A stretch of 64,000 bases of DNA from UBA7328 sp002471345 (lineage in GTDB: Bacteria > Bacteroidota > Bacteroidia > Chitinophagales > Saprospiraceae). Of this stretch, positions 1 through 9,450 are shown one piece after another (position 1 is the first letter of the stretch; each line of letters opens with the position of its first letter). A program made the position numbers and the translations under genes. The notes under the pieces are model-generated. The model saw only the letters and a program-made list of their open reading frames with translations. It did no database searches and was not told the origin of the DNA. The DNA is taken from assembly GCA_964011275.1 (NCBI GenBank), contig CAXGOB010000008.1, positions 1 to 64,000 of the forward strand. Reading direction: 5' to 3'.

Positions 1-159
1 TCCCATTTCAACCATTTGTTGCCACGTGGACTCATTATATCCCTTAGAATCATTATCATCTCTTAGTTGTCTCAATTGTGCAACAGGAGCATTATTCTTT
101 AAAAACTCTTTAGCAGAGTCTTTAAGCATGGATTGTTCTTCGTTAAGTACGTATGCCAT
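1..159 (-). CDS. Acyl-CoA dehydrogenase, N-terminal fragment (cut by window edge)
   Basis: The first 53 residues read MAYVLNEEQSMLKDSAKEF and continue as a helical acyl-CoA dehydrogenase N-terminal domain; the rest lies left of the window. Family members are FAD enzymes that introduce a trans-2 double bond into acyl-CoA thioesters. The ATG (157-159) lies inside the 3' end of the upstream acyl-CoA dehydrogenase gene, a 17-nt overlap that implies one operon and coupled translation. Two adjacent, unlike acyl-CoA dehydrogenase genes often encode the two subunits of one heteromeric enzyme, as in pimeloyl-CoA and steroid-type dehydrogenases. That is an inference here. The substrate cannot be told from this fragment. 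Confidence 0.8.
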   Translation of the reverse strand, partial: MAYVLNEEQSMLKDSAKEFLKNNAPVAQLRQLRDDNDSKGYNESTWQQMVEMG

Positions 160-1357
160 TTTCTTGTTTTTTACCTCTCAGGTGAAGGATTCTTTTTGCA
201 ATAATATTCAATTGAACTTCTGATGTTCCTCCTTCTATAGAGTTACCTTTTGTGCGACAAAACTGCTTAGCTACTGCTCCATCATTATACTTTTCTCCTT
301 CCCATCCTAGCCCGTTCACTCCAGCAGCTGCTACCATGGCTTCATATCTCCGTTTGTTGATTTCAGTGTATGCATACTTAAAGAAAGATGATCTTGCACC
401 TATAGGTTTCCCAGATTTTGCTTCTTCAAGGGATCGTTGGATGGTCATGTCTAATGTCCGAGCATCCAATTCTATTTCAGCTATTTCTTTTCTTAACAAA
501 GGATCAGCTAATTTCCCATTATCATCACTACCCATTTGACCTAGAGCAAAGTCATGAAGAGCTTGTTTTACATCAGTATCACCTATGCCACCAATCATAG
601 ATCGCTCATGAGTGAGTAAGAAAGTAGCAATAGACCAACCCATATTTTCTTGACCAACTAAGTTTTCCTTTGGCACTTTCACATTATCGAAAAAAGTCTC
701 ACAGAATGGTGATTTTCCGCTGATGAGCTTGATTGGTCTTGTTGAGACACCTTCTGATTCCATGTCTATAAGTAAGAAGCTTATACCGCTATGTTTGGGA
801 GCATTTGGATCTGTCCTTACTAAGCAGAATATCCAGTCTGCTTTATCTGCATATGAAGTCCAAACTTTTTGTCCATTCACTAGATAGTGATCTCCTTTGT
901 CTTCTGCTCTAGTTTGTAGTGCAGCTAAATCAGATCCAGCTCCCGGTTCACTATATCCTTGGCACCACCATATTTCACCATTGGCAATTTTCGTCAAGTG
1001 CTCTTTTTTCTGAGCTTCATTTCCAAATTTTAATAGAGCAGGCCCCAACATTGAGATTCCAAAACTGAAAAGGGGTTTCCTTGCACCTGCTTTGGCCATT
1101 TCATTGAGAAATATTTTGTTCTCTTCAGCAGAAAGTCCTCCGCCACCATATTCTTTTGGCCAATGAGGAACAGTCCATCCTCTTTCTTTCATGGCATTAA
1201 ACCATTTTATTTGTTCGTCAGTACCTCCAGCAGATTTTTTACCTCCCCAAAAGTAATCTTCAAATTTTTTGACAGGTTTTCTAAGGGCCTCAGGGCAATT
1301 CGCTTCTATGAAATCTCTTACTTCTGATTTAAAGGTGACAGTGTCGGTAGTTGCCAT
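143..1357 (-). CDS. Acyl-CoA dehydrogenase, large-subunit type
   Basis: This 404-residue protein has the acyl-CoA dehydrogenase layout: helical N-terminal domain, a middle beta domain with WWCQGYSEPGAGSDLAALQT (flavin and substrate binding), and a C-terminal helical domain ending in IEGGTSEVQLNIIAKRIL. The enzyme would oxidise an acyl-CoA with FAD and pass electrons to electron-transfer flavoprotein in the cytoplasm. Length and the adjacent second dehydrogenase gene resemble pimeloyl-CoA dehydrogenase large subunits, but the chain specificity is not readable. It is the first gene of a minus-strand operon whose 5' region (1358-1518) is shared with a divergent gene. The start is a clear ATG. 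Confidence 0.9.
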   Translation of the reverse strand: MATTDTVTFKSEVRDFIEANCPEALRKPVKKFEDYFWGGKKSAGGTDEQIKWFNAMKERGWTVPHWPKEYGGGGLSAEENKIFLNEMAKAGARKPLFSFGISMLGPALLKFGNEAQKKEHLTKIANGEIWWCQGYSEPGAGSDLAALQTRAEDKGDHYLVNGQKVWTSYADKADWIFCLVRTDPNAPKHSGISFLLIDMESEGVSTRPIKLISGKSPFCETFFDNVKVPKENLVGQENMGWSIATFLLTHERSMIGGIGDTDVKQALHDFALGQMGSDDNGKLADPLLRKEIAEIELDARTLDMTIQRSLEEAKSGKPIGARSSFFKYAYTEINKRRYEAMVAAAGVNGLGWEGEKYNDGAVAKQFCRTKGNSIEGGTSEVQLNIIAKRILHLRGKKQENGIRT

Positions 1358-1518
1358 AAACTTTTGATTTTACAGCTTCTAAAGTAAGTGATATATGACT
1401 AAGAGATTGAAAATGAGATGAGATATTAAACCATTTAAATTTTTTTACTAATTGTTTTTTTGTGCAAACAAAATATTTTCATTTTTATTTGTTTTAAAGA
1501 CAATCTTACAAATCTCAT

Positions 1519-2148
1519 ATGCGATACGAAAACTTACTCTTGCTGTTCCTTACCCTATTCTTTTTGCGAGCTGAAGCTCAACGCGATTTAGTATCATGGT
1601 CAGCTTTCAAAATCGAAACAACTGCAAATGACGGAACCAAGTTTGCAATAAAGCCTATTTTAAGACATAATAATGATCTGAGTACTTATCAGAATACCTC
1701 AATTGAATTTATCGTCAATCGAAATTTAGGCAAGAAATGGTTTGCTCAGTACCTCTATCGTCATTGGATATGGCCTGACGAACCTAGAGTAAATTTCCAT
1801 TGGTTTGATGCAGGATACAATACTTCACTTGGTAATTCATTGAAATCCTCCTCTGCTATTAGGTTTCATATTTCTACTACTTCTAATCGTCAATCAGCAG
1901 ATTTTATAAGAATTAGAGAAAAAATATCATTTGCAAAAGGAAAGATCAAGCCCAATATACAATTAGAAGCATGGTGGCGATTTGATAATGAAAGTGAATT
2001 TTCATTGATAAGGTTGGAACCTGGATTTAGTTGGAGCATTGTTCCAGGAGTATCTTTCACTTTTAACTATCGTATCCAAACTAAGTATGGCAACTTTGGT
2101 CCACCTACTGAAGATCACTTAGTGAGTTCGATCAATTACTCCTTTTAA
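1519..2148 (+). CDS. DUF2490-like outer-membrane beta-barrel protein
   Basis: This 209-residue protein starts with a signal peptide (hydrophobic to about residue 20, cleavage near AEAQ). The rest alternates polar and aromatic residues as in an outer-membrane barrel, with the conserved stretch WFAQYLYRHWIW and a final SINYSF ending in the aromatic residue typical of barrel proteins. The pattern resembles DUF2490, a family of small Bacteroidota outer-membrane proteins of unknown function. It is divergent from the acyl-CoA dehydrogenase operon and 114 nt upstream of an M1 peptidase gene. The family name is from memory of the pattern; the barrel location is better supported than any role. Confidence 0.65.
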   Translation: MRYENLLLLFLTLFFLRAEAQRDLVSWSAFKIETTANDGTKFAIKPILRHNNDLSTYQNTSIEFIVNRNLGKKWFAQYLYRHWIWPDEPRVNFHWFDAGYNTSLGNSLKSSSAIRFHISTTSNRQSADFIRIREKISFAKGKIKPNIQLEAWWRFDNESEFSLIRLEPGFSWSIVPGVSFTFNYRIQTKYGNFGPPTEDHLVSSINYSF

Positions 2149-2262
2149 TGATGAGAATTTTATATAAGATCCGATATAAAATAAGAATAAAATAGTGGCA
2201 CATTTAATAATCATATCACTAATTCCAAAAGTTTTATATTCACTTTTTATTCTCCAGATAAA

Positions 2263-4239
2263 ATGAAAAACTACATCATCACCATTCTGATTTTATTTCA
2301 TGTCTTAGGTATAAATGCCCAGTGTGATGCTATCCTAAATCCTCCACAGAGTGCTAGGTTAGCTAATTATAAAATGTCTCTGAATCTAGATCATGAGAAT
2401 AAAAAATCTACTGGCACCCAAGTGATAACTTTCAAAAATCACTCTCCTGATACCGTACATGAGCTTCGAATGTATATGTATCTCAATGGCTTTAAGAATA
2501 CATATTCTACCTGGATTAAAGGAGCTGAGGGAAATACATTTGGTCAGGATTTGACCTCAAGAAAACCTGAGGATTGGGGATGGGTAGAAGTTTTATCAAT
2601 TATGGATCAAAGTGGAAATGACCTTTCTTCTGGCAAGAAATATATCCATCCAGATGATGATAATGAAGATGATGAAACGGTACTGCTAGTCCCTCTGCAA
2701 AAGCCTATTCTTCCTGGTGAAACTGCCGAATTTTCAACGACTTTTGAATCTAGACTGCCAAGAACTATAGCTCGTAGTGGATGGGGCCATAATGATTTTT
2801 TCCTTTGGGTACATTGGTATCCTAAATTGGGAGTATGGGAGCAAGATATAGATGGAGTCTGGGGATGGAATTGTCACCAATTCATGAGACAAACAGAATT
2901 CTATGGTGAATTTGGGGTGTATGATGTAGAGTTGACTATGTCAGATCATCTTGTAGTGGGAGCATCAGGTTGCTTGGTTTCAGATACTAATAATGGGAAT
3001 GGTACACGGACTAAGGTGTATCGTGCAGAAGATGTAATTGATTTTGCGTGGGCAGCTTACCCACATTTTGATGAAATTAAAGATCGATGGAAGCATGTAG
3101 AAATTACGATGCTTTCTCCTCCTGAACATCGGTCACTACAGCCAAGATTCATCAAGGTGTTAAAACATTCCTTAGAGTATTTAGAAAAACATGTTGGCAC
3201 TTATCCATACAACACGATTACCATAATGGATCCTCCATTAGTAGGATTAAGAAATGGATTTATGGAGTACCCTACATTCAGTACTGGTGGGTCATTCTAC
3301 GGTTTTCCTAAAGGCATTAGGACTATTGAGTCCTTAATCGTTCATGAATTTGCTCACCAATATTTCATGGGTATAGTTGCCAATAATGAGAAAGAGGCGC
3401 CATGGTTGGATGAAGGATTTGTGACTTATTTTGAAGATAGGATTATGGAAGAGTATTATGGTGAGCAGAAGTCTCTTATCGATTTATGGGGTTTTAAAAT
3501 TGGTAATGCAGAGTTGTCTAGGGCTGAATACACGAGCATGGATAATCATAGAGAGGCTATTGTTGCACAACCTGGATGGAAGTTCAAAAGATATACTAAG
3601 GAGCTAGTCTATAGCAAAACCGGAACTACATTTCAAAGTATCAGAAAGATGTTTGGGCAAGAAACAATGGATCTTCTTATGAGGACTTATTTTGATAAAT
3701 ATAAATTCACTCATCCGAGAGCGAATGATTTTTTATCTATTGCGAAGGAGGTGATATCCGAAAGGCATGGCTTAGAAGCTGGAAATAATGTGGAAAGCCT
3801 TTTGCATCAAGCATTGTACACGACAGCGGTATGTGATTATGCAGTTAAAACCGTTCGAACTATTGAAACAAGGACAAAGCAAGGGTTGTTTGGAACAAGA
3901 GGTGGTGAGGAGAAAAAATCAGAAGCGAAAGGTGTGAAAAGTGTTATACAAGTAGAAAGAAAAGGTGATTTCATTGCACCAGTTGAAGTTGAAATTTACA
4001 TGGCCTCAGGAGAAGAATTAATAAAAAAATGGGATGGGACGGATTTCATTAAGGAATATGTTCTAGATGGTGAAGTAGTGTCAGTGCATATTGATCCCAA
4101 AGAGAATTTATTACTAGATATTGATCTCAATAATAATTCTTATACAAAGGAGAATAACAAAGACCCAATTTCTAAATTCAGTTGGAAGACTTCTAATTGG
4201 CTACAACACATTTTTCAATCTCTAAGCTTTTTGATGTAA
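2263..4239 (+). CDS. Secreted M1 family zinc aminopeptidase
   Basis: This 658-residue protein has a signal peptide (residues 1-19, ending INAQ), an N-terminal beta domain, and the gluzincin zinc site HEFAH at 361-365 with the third ligand E384 in WLDEGF, exactly the HExxH-x18-E spacing of M1 peptidases. The substrate-binding GxMEN loop appears as GFMEYP just upstream, a common variant in bacterial members. It probably trims peptides outside the cytoplasm. The C-terminal 120 residues are lysine-rich and lack a sorting domain. Its stop TAA shares a base with the next gene's ATG, so the two are translationally coupled. Confidence 0.9.
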   Translation: MKNYIITILILFHVLGINAQCDAILNPPQSARLANYKMSLNLDHENKKSTGTQVITFKNHSPDTVHELRMYMYLNGFKNTYSTWIKGAEGNTFGQDLTSRKPEDWGWVEVLSIMDQSGNDLSSGKKYIHPDDDNEDDETVLLVPLQKPILPGETAEFSTTFESRLPRTIARSGWGHNDFFLWVHWYPKLGVWEQDIDGVWGWNCHQFMRQTEFYGEFGVYDVELTMSDHLVVGASGCLVSDTNNGNGTRTKVYRAEDVIDFAWAAYPHFDEIKDRWKHVEITMLSPPEHRSLQPRFIKVLKHSLEYLEKHVGTYPYNTITIMDPPLVGLRNGFMEYPTFSTGGSFYGFPKGIRTIESLIVHEFAHQYFMGIVANNEKEAPWLDEGFVTYFEDRIMEEYYGEQKSLIDLWGFKIGNAELSRAEYTSMDNHREAIVAQPGWKFKRYTKELVYSKTGTTFQSIRKMFGQETMDLLMRTYFDKYKFTHPRANDFLSIAKEVISERHGLEAGNNVESLLHQALYTTAVCDYAVKTVRTIETRTKQGLFGTRGGEEKKSEAKGVKSVIQVERKGDFIAPVEVEIYMASGEELIKKWDGTDFIKEYVLDGEVVSVHIDPKENLLLDIDLNNNSYTKENNKDPISKFSWKTSNWLQHIFQSLSFLM

Positions 4240-5048
4240 TGGAAAGGATAATTACAGCTATAAAGGAAGCTCAAAGCCTTTGGAAGATTATTCTTTGTAT
4301 TTACGCATTCCAGTTCATTTTAGCGTCTACTATTGGATTACAAATGATGCAAGTTTTAGATGCTTCATTGGGTAACTCATTGAGCTTAGAGAAACTGGAA
4401 TCTGGATTCGACTATACTGTATTTACAGACTTTGTGAATGTCCATGGAGGATCTTTTTCCGTATTGTATGGACAGATGCGATGGATGGTTTTAACCTATC
4501 TCATATTTGCTTCTTTGATCAGTACAGGAATAATTTACTGCTTAATTCACAAAAGTTCTCAAATCAGTGATTTCTTCAAAGGGAGCTTACAAATGTTTTT
4601 TAAACTGTTCATTGTTGATGTAGTTTTTGCAATTCTAATTTTAGCAATAATGGCTATTTCCTTTGCATTGACAGGTATGTTGTTTGGGATAGCACCTACT
4701 AGTTTTGATACTGAATTGGTATTTCTGAGATGGACACTACTTATATCGATAATTGCTCTTTTGTTGATTTTTGTACTCACTCTTTGGAAGATTCATATAA
4801 AATTTAATTATATCAAATCAGATCAAAGAATATTCAATTCAATAGGAAGTGGTTTTAAATCATTTTGGGCAAGTAAGTGGAGATATATAGCTTATACATT
4901 TTTCTTTCTAATCATTTCACTAATTCTGATTACCATGAATTATGCTGCGGGTGATTTACCTTTATTTCCGATGATTATTTTAATTCAGTTTATAGCATTG
5001 ATTAAGGTTTTTTGGAGAATTGTTTTTTATAAAGTCATTGGAACTTAA
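4239..5048 (+). CDS. Six-helix integral membrane protein coupled to the M1 peptidase
   Basis: I do not recognise this 269-residue protein. It has about six membrane segments separated by short loops, including IILCIYAFQFILAS near the N terminus and FPMIILIQFIALIKVFW near the C terminus. A start at 4197 is possible, but the ATG at 4239 is preferred because it overlaps the upstream stop codon (TAATG) and places the first charged helix right after the start. The coupling suggests it works with, or is expressed at a fixed ratio to, the upstream secreted aminopeptidase. The gene converges on the broken flavoprotein gene on the minus strand. Confidence 0.7.
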   Translation: MERIITAIKEAQSLWKIILCIYAFQFILASTIGLQMMQVLDASLGNSLSLEKLESGFDYTVFTDFVNVHGGSFSVLYGQMRWMVLTYLIFASLISTGIIYCLIHKSSQISDFFKGSLQMFFKLFIVDVVFAILILAIMAISFALTGMLFGIAPTSFDTELVFLRWTLLISIIALLLIFVLTLWKIHIKFNYIKSDQRIFNSIGSGFKSFWASKWRYIAYTFFFLIISLILITMNYAAGDLPLFPMIILIQFIALIKVFWRIVFYKVIGT

Positions 5049-5083
5049 TAGCACAAATGGAATAATGGCCCATCTTTTTGTTT

Positions 5084-6546
5084 CTATTTTCTAATATTTC
5101 TGAGCTGGGCAATAGATAAATTCATAACATTTCTAGCGGCCACTGCTTCTGTTTCCATTGCAGAGACTGCTGATTCCATCGCATTGATATAATACAATCC
5201 ATTTCCTAATCGAAAGGAAGGCCATTGCTTCATAGGTGATAGAACAGTATAAGCTTCCCATTCCTGATGGACTTGTCCATTTATATTTCTAAACACCGAT
5301 TGAACAAATTCTTCACTAAGAGGATTTCGAGAAAAGACTTTATAGATAGGCAAATCCCAATCTGGAGCATATCCCGTTTTGGCAATAGAGACAAATGGAA
5401 TGCTGTCATCTTCGATTGTGAATATGGTTTGTGGTTGATTTCCTACATCGTTAAAATATTTGTAATTGATATGACCAGCAATAAAATTTGCATGTACTGT
5501 TTGATAAGCTCTGTCTCTTTTTACAGAATACTGTGGGAGATGGATGTTTGTCAGATCTAAAGGACAAGCAATTACTACAATCTCAAAAGTATCTGATGTG
5601 CCAATATTTGTCTTTATAATATGACCTGTTTTATTTGGCTCAGAAAGCTTTTGAATAGATGTCACTTCACTTTCTAATTGTAAATTGATATTCTGACTAC
5701 TCAATGCATTTTTGATCATAAGATCATTACCACCTTCCACTGAAAACAATTCACCTCCATCCAAACCTGCTCCTGCCAAAGAAACTATATCAGTGAAAGC
5801 ATTAATATTTCCATCTTGATGATAATTCACCCTTGATATACAATCCACAAATCTATACACTATCTTTTCACCAATTCCTTGCTCTTTAAAATAATTATAA
5901 CTGGTCTTCTGAGTCATATCATAAAGTCCTATTGTTTTGAATAGTTGAGAAGGGGAATCAAAACCATATCCTCCCTGTAATAGATCATATACAGAGTTCC
6001 ATTTGGGTAAAGCTTTTTTGACTACTTTTTGAAGTTCGGCTATGGAATTTCCATAGGCCCATAGCATTTGTAAGGATGAGAATGTTTTATTTCTTCTTGT
6101 ATTAAGTCTAAATTTTTTTCCATCCCAGATGGCTAAAGTCTCTACTTCTCCTTCGCCTCCATGTGGTATAGTATAGTACGATTGAGATGATGCTCTTTCA
6201 TGATATGTTGTAAATAGTGATTAGAAGAATGTATGAGGGTAGCTCCTTGTTCTATTAGACCTCCTCCAAGAGCCTCTTTTTTTACCCTGCCTCCTATTCT
6301 GTCAGATTTTTCATACACAGTTATATCAACTTGGTCTCCAAGTGCCTGTGTTATAAAATGGCAATATGATGCGCCGCCAATTCCTCCCCCAATTACAGCA
6401 ATTTTGACTTTGGAGCTTCTATTTAATTCTAAATATGGGACGCGTATCTCTTTCTGTTGATTACTAATATTCTTTTCTTCATCCGAACAACTTAAAAGTG
6501 AAATAAATGTGAGAAGTATGACAATTGAAAAAGATGGACTCCACAT
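5084..6546 (-). pseudogene. Prenylcysteine-oxidase-like FAD lipoprotein, interrupted by a frameshift
   Basis: Two minus-strand reading frames (6546-6142 and the frame open to 5084) form one protein. The N-terminal part has a lipoprotein signal (LLSC, C20), the FAD motif KIAVIGGGIGG and YEKSDRIGGR. The C-terminal part has SRVNYHQDGNINAF, FSVEGGN and LYYINAMESAVSAMETEAVA, closely matching the order and motifs of animal prenylcysteine oxidase, which frees cysteine from prenylcysteine. The frame breaks at a 5-bp tandem duplication (6166-6177). Removing one unit gives a continuous 485-residue protein reading LNRTIPHGGEGEVETLAIWDG across the junction, near the usual family length. It may be a real mutation, a slippage-controlled gene or a sequence error. 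Family assignment is strong; substrate is unknown. Confidence 0.85.
6166..6177. repeat. 5-bp tandem repeat at the frameshift
   Basis: The plus strand reads GTATAGTATAGT, a 5-bp unit repeated 2.4 times inside the prenylcysteine-oxidase-like gene. One extra unit explains the frame loss, and deleting it restores the full reading frame. This is a typical slipped-strand product. Confidence 0.8.
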
Positions 6547-6681
6547 AAATCTTGCTGATTTTCTATATCAAAATTGTAAAATAACTGATCACCATTAGAT
6601 TGTAGCATTCTTCTGTCAAAATCCATATTTCATATTTCTCATTTACTATCATATCTGTTATATCTCTACTATCTTGCATCT

Positions 6682-8451
6682 ATGTCAGAAACTCCCCCAA
6701 AAGTTAAACTGGATTTTAAGTTGTTAGCCAGGGTCATCAGTGAGGCTAGTCCATATAAATGGTTATTTATAGGTACAATTGTATTGGCTATTGTGTCTGC
6801 CCCAGTCTCTATGTTGAGACCTTTGGTAGTGAATATCATGGTGGACGATTATATTATCCAAAATGATTTACCTGGATTATATAATATGACAGCTGTGTTC
6901 ATTGGGGTGATGTTACTCACTGTAGCATTACGATATTTTCTCATCTACTATTCATCTTTATTAGGCCAGTTAGTAATCCGTGATTTAAGAAGTAAGGTGT
7001 TTAATCAAATCACATCGCTTCAGATGAGATATTTTGATAAGACAGCTATAGGAAAATCTACGACGCGTACGATCAATGATATAGAAACTATCAATACGGT
7101 TTTCACTCAAGGCATTATTACTATGCTAGCTGATATTCTAGGAATTTTTGCAGCATTGGGATTAATGTTTTTTGCAAGTTGGAAATTGACATTGCTCTGC
7201 CTTACTACTATTCCCTTGATGATCATTGCCACTTATATTTTTAAAGAAAAAGTGAAAGTGTCTTATCAAAAGGTGAGGGCCGAACTTGCTAATATGAATG
7301 CTTTTTTGCAGGAACGTATTACTGGAATGAGGATCATACAGATTTTTAGTGCGGAAGAACAAGAGATGACTAAATTTAAGGCAATCAATAGGAAGTATAC
7401 TCGAGCAAACCTCGATGCCATAAATTACTACGCTACCTTCTTTCCAGTAGTTGAGATTATAAATTACCTCACAATTGCAATATTGGTCTATATCGGTGCG
7501 AGATATGTAATTGATGAGACTGTGACATTAGGTGCGTTATTGGTCTTTCCTTGGTATATAAATCTTCTTTTCAGACCTATTAGAATGCTAGCAGATAAGT
7601 TCAATACCTTGCAAATGGGTCTAATAGCATCAGAGCGAGTTTTTAATATTTTGGATAACAGGAGTGTCATAAGAGACACAGGTAAACTCAAAGTTAATTC
7701 TCTTAATGGTGAAGTAGAATTTGATGATGTCACCTTTGCATATGATGGAGAAAATGTTGTACTCCATAATGTAAGTTTTAATGTAAAAGCAGGAGAGACT
7801 TTAGCGATTGTAGGTAGTACCGGTAGCGGGAAGACAACTATAATTAATATTTTAGGTCGGTTCTACGAATGTAAAAGGGGTGAAATTAGAATCGACAATA
7901 AAAAAATTCAAAAATATGATCTTGAATTTTTAAGGAGTAGGATGGCTATAGTACTTCAAGATGTTTTTTTGTTTCAAGGAAGTGTAATGGATAATATCAC
8001 ATTGATGGATCCTAAATTCACAGAAAAAGAAGTCTTATTTGCGGCTCAGCAGATTGGAGCCGACAAATTCATTGATAAATTGCCAGGAGGATATGATTAT
8101 CAGATTACAGAAAGAGGAGCTAATTTGTCAATGGGGCAGAGGCAACTCATATCATTTGTAAGGGCATTAGTTTTTGATCCTGATATTTTGATTTTAGATG
8201 AAGCTACTTCAAGTATTGATACAGAGACTGAAGAAATAATCCAATATGCTATAGAAAAGCTTGTCTCTAAGCGTACTTCACTCATTATTGCTCATCGATT
8301 ATCTACTATTCGCCATGCTGATAATATTATGGTTTTAGATAAGGGTAATAAAATTGAATTTGGTAATCATGACGCGCTACTTTCCATAGATGGTGGGAGA
8401 TACAGAGAATTGTATGAGATGCAGTTTTCTGAAGAACCTATCAGGGTATAG
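6682..8451 (+). CDS. ABC exporter, fused permease and ATPase (MsbA-like)
   Basis: This 589-residue half-transporter has an N-terminal six-helix membrane domain (about 1-320) and a C-terminal ATPase. The ATPase shows Walker A GSTGSGKT (378-385), signature LSMGQ (482-486), Walker B ILILDEA and the switch histidine in IIAHRLSTI. It would form a homodimer, or a heterodimer with another half, that pumps a lipid, drug or peptide out across the inner membrane. MsbA-type lipid flippases and multidrug exporters cannot be separated from sequence alone. It is divergent from the flavoprotein pseudogene, with 135 nt between the starts, and 104 nt upstream of a small membrane protein gene. Confidence 0.92.
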   Translation: MSETPPKVKLDFKLLARVISEASPYKWLFIGTIVLAIVSAPVSMLRPLVVNIMVDDYIIQNDLPGLYNMTAVFIGVMLLTVALRYFLIYYSSLLGQLVIRDLRSKVFNQITSLQMRYFDKTAIGKSTTRTINDIETINTVFTQGIITMLADILGIFAALGLMFFASWKLTLLCLTTIPLMIIATYIFKEKVKVSYQKVRAELANMNAFLQERITGMRIIQIFSAEEQEMTKFKAINRKYTRANLDAINYYATFFPVVEIINYLTIAILVYIGARYVIDETVTLGALLVFPWYINLLFRPIRMLADKFNTLQMGLIASERVFNILDNRSVIRDTGKLKVNSLNGEVEFDDVTFAYDGENVVLHNVSFNVKAGETLAIVGSTGSGKTTIINILGRFYECKRGEIRIDNKKIQKYDLEFLRSRMAIVLQDVFLFQGSVMDNITLMDPKFTEKEVLFAAQQIGADKFIDKLPGGYDYQITERGANLSMGQRQLISFVRALVFDPDILILDEATSSIDTETEEIIQYAIEKLVSKRTSLIIAHRLSTIRHADNIMVLDKGNKIEFGNHDALLSIDGGRYRELYEMQFSEEPIRV

Positions 8452-8555
8452 GCACCTCTTTATCCTTTTTTCTGCTAGGTTAATCTATAGATGGAATCCT
8501 CTAACTCAATTTATACGTTATATTGGTAATTAGAAAAAAAGAGATTCATTTCGCA

Positions 8556-9011
8556 ATGGAAAAAATGTATCAAAACTACAAGACATTTAAAAGTATTAAC
8601 CCATTGGTTCTAATCTTAGGATTAATCTTTGGATTATTTTTTTTATTCTGGTTTATAAAGAATATCATTTTTAAAATTTTATATCTAGTTGCTCCAATTC
8701 TATTCCTGGCTGCTATTGTTATGAATTATAAAGTGGTATGGGGATATGTCATGTGGCTTTTTAATTCAATTAAAACTAGACCACTATTTGGATTAGCTGC
8801 TACGGCTATTAGCATTGTTGGATATCCATTTGTTGGAGTTTATTTGGCACTTAGGGCCTATCAATTAAGAGGAAAATCATTTCAAAATCCAGTTTCAAAG
8901 GACGGAGAATATATCAAGTATACTGAAATTGAAAATGAAGACTTTCTCGATATCTCAAATGAAAAACAAAAACAAGCTGATTTGAAAACAGACTATGGTG
9001 ATCTGATTTAG
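8556..9011 (+). CDS. Small membrane protein of unknown function
   Basis: I do not recognise this 151-residue protein. It has two closely spaced hydrophobic segments (about residues 17-60), a third around 80-100 (LFGLAATAISIVGYPFVG), then an acidic soluble tail rich in E, D and K. The ATG at 8556 is preferred over a TTG at 8523, because the shorter form starts directly before the first amphipathic helix. It follows the ABC exporter gene in the same direction and may be co-transcribed. No function is claimed. Confidence 0.65.
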   Translation: MEKMYQNYKTFKSINPLVLILGLIFGLFFLFWFIKNIIFKILYLVAPILFLAAIVMNYKVVWGYVMWLFNSIKTRPLFGLAATAISIVGYPFVGVYLALRAYQLRGKSFQNPVSKDGEYIKYTEIENEDFLDISNEKQKQADLKTDYGDLI

Positions 9012-9341
9012 AGAAATGATTATTGCTTTTGACTAACCCAATTCAATTCATTGCAAAGTCATTAAAATATCACCTTTGGATTGCATAGTTGGATACTTAT
9101 AGTGCCATCTATTATTTCTTATACATCCTTCCTAGTTTCTGATTTCGTTGAATCAATAGATACAGGTTTATGCGAGGTCTTAGAATGCTCATTTAAATTT
9201 TCAAAAAAATTAAAGTTGGCTATCATTTTACAGAATTATATCTAAACCTCTGTAAATCAGCCACATACGTCCTGAATGCTAAATAGATGCATGTTTTGGC
9301 ACGGTATTTTCATACTGTTAAACAGTTCTTTAACTTTTGAA

Positions 9342-9363
9342 AATACTTAAGGGATTAAGTATT
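9342..9363 (+). repeat. Perfect 9-bp hairpin with GGGA loop
   Basis: AATACTTAA and TTAAGTATT are perfect complements around a GGGA tetraloop. The hairpin lies 10 nt before a terminator hairpin, so both would sit at the 3' end of the same RNA. Confidence 0.75.
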
Positions 9364-9373
9364 GGAGAATTTC

Positions 9374-9412
9374 GGAGCGGTTACTGGGGGGTACACCGCT
9401 CCATTTTTTTTT
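9374..9412 (+). terminator. Intrinsic terminator
   Basis: A GC-rich stem (GGAGCGGT at 9374-9381 with ACCGCTCC at 9395-9402, extendable by TAC/GTA across a one-base bulge) is followed by nine T residues. The T run is on the plus-strand side only, so it stops rightward transcription before the convergent foldase operon. Confidence 0.8.
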
Positions 9413-9450
9413 ATACTCTTTTTGAAACCGAATTTTCCTCCCTTCTTAGG

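Larger units (their letters stand above)
9012..9450. other. Gene-free gap with hairpins; possible small RNA
   Basis: No credible protein is encoded here; the plus-strand frame from 9337 runs through a terminator and antisense into a real gene. The right part holds a palindrome ACTGTTAAACAGT (about 9314-9326), a perfect 9-bp hairpin (9342-9363) and an intrinsic terminator (9374-9412). The terminator is over 360 nt from the upstream stop codon, so either the transcript has a long 3' tail or a separate small RNA ends here. The left part (9012-9290) shows nothing I can name. Confidence 0.5.
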
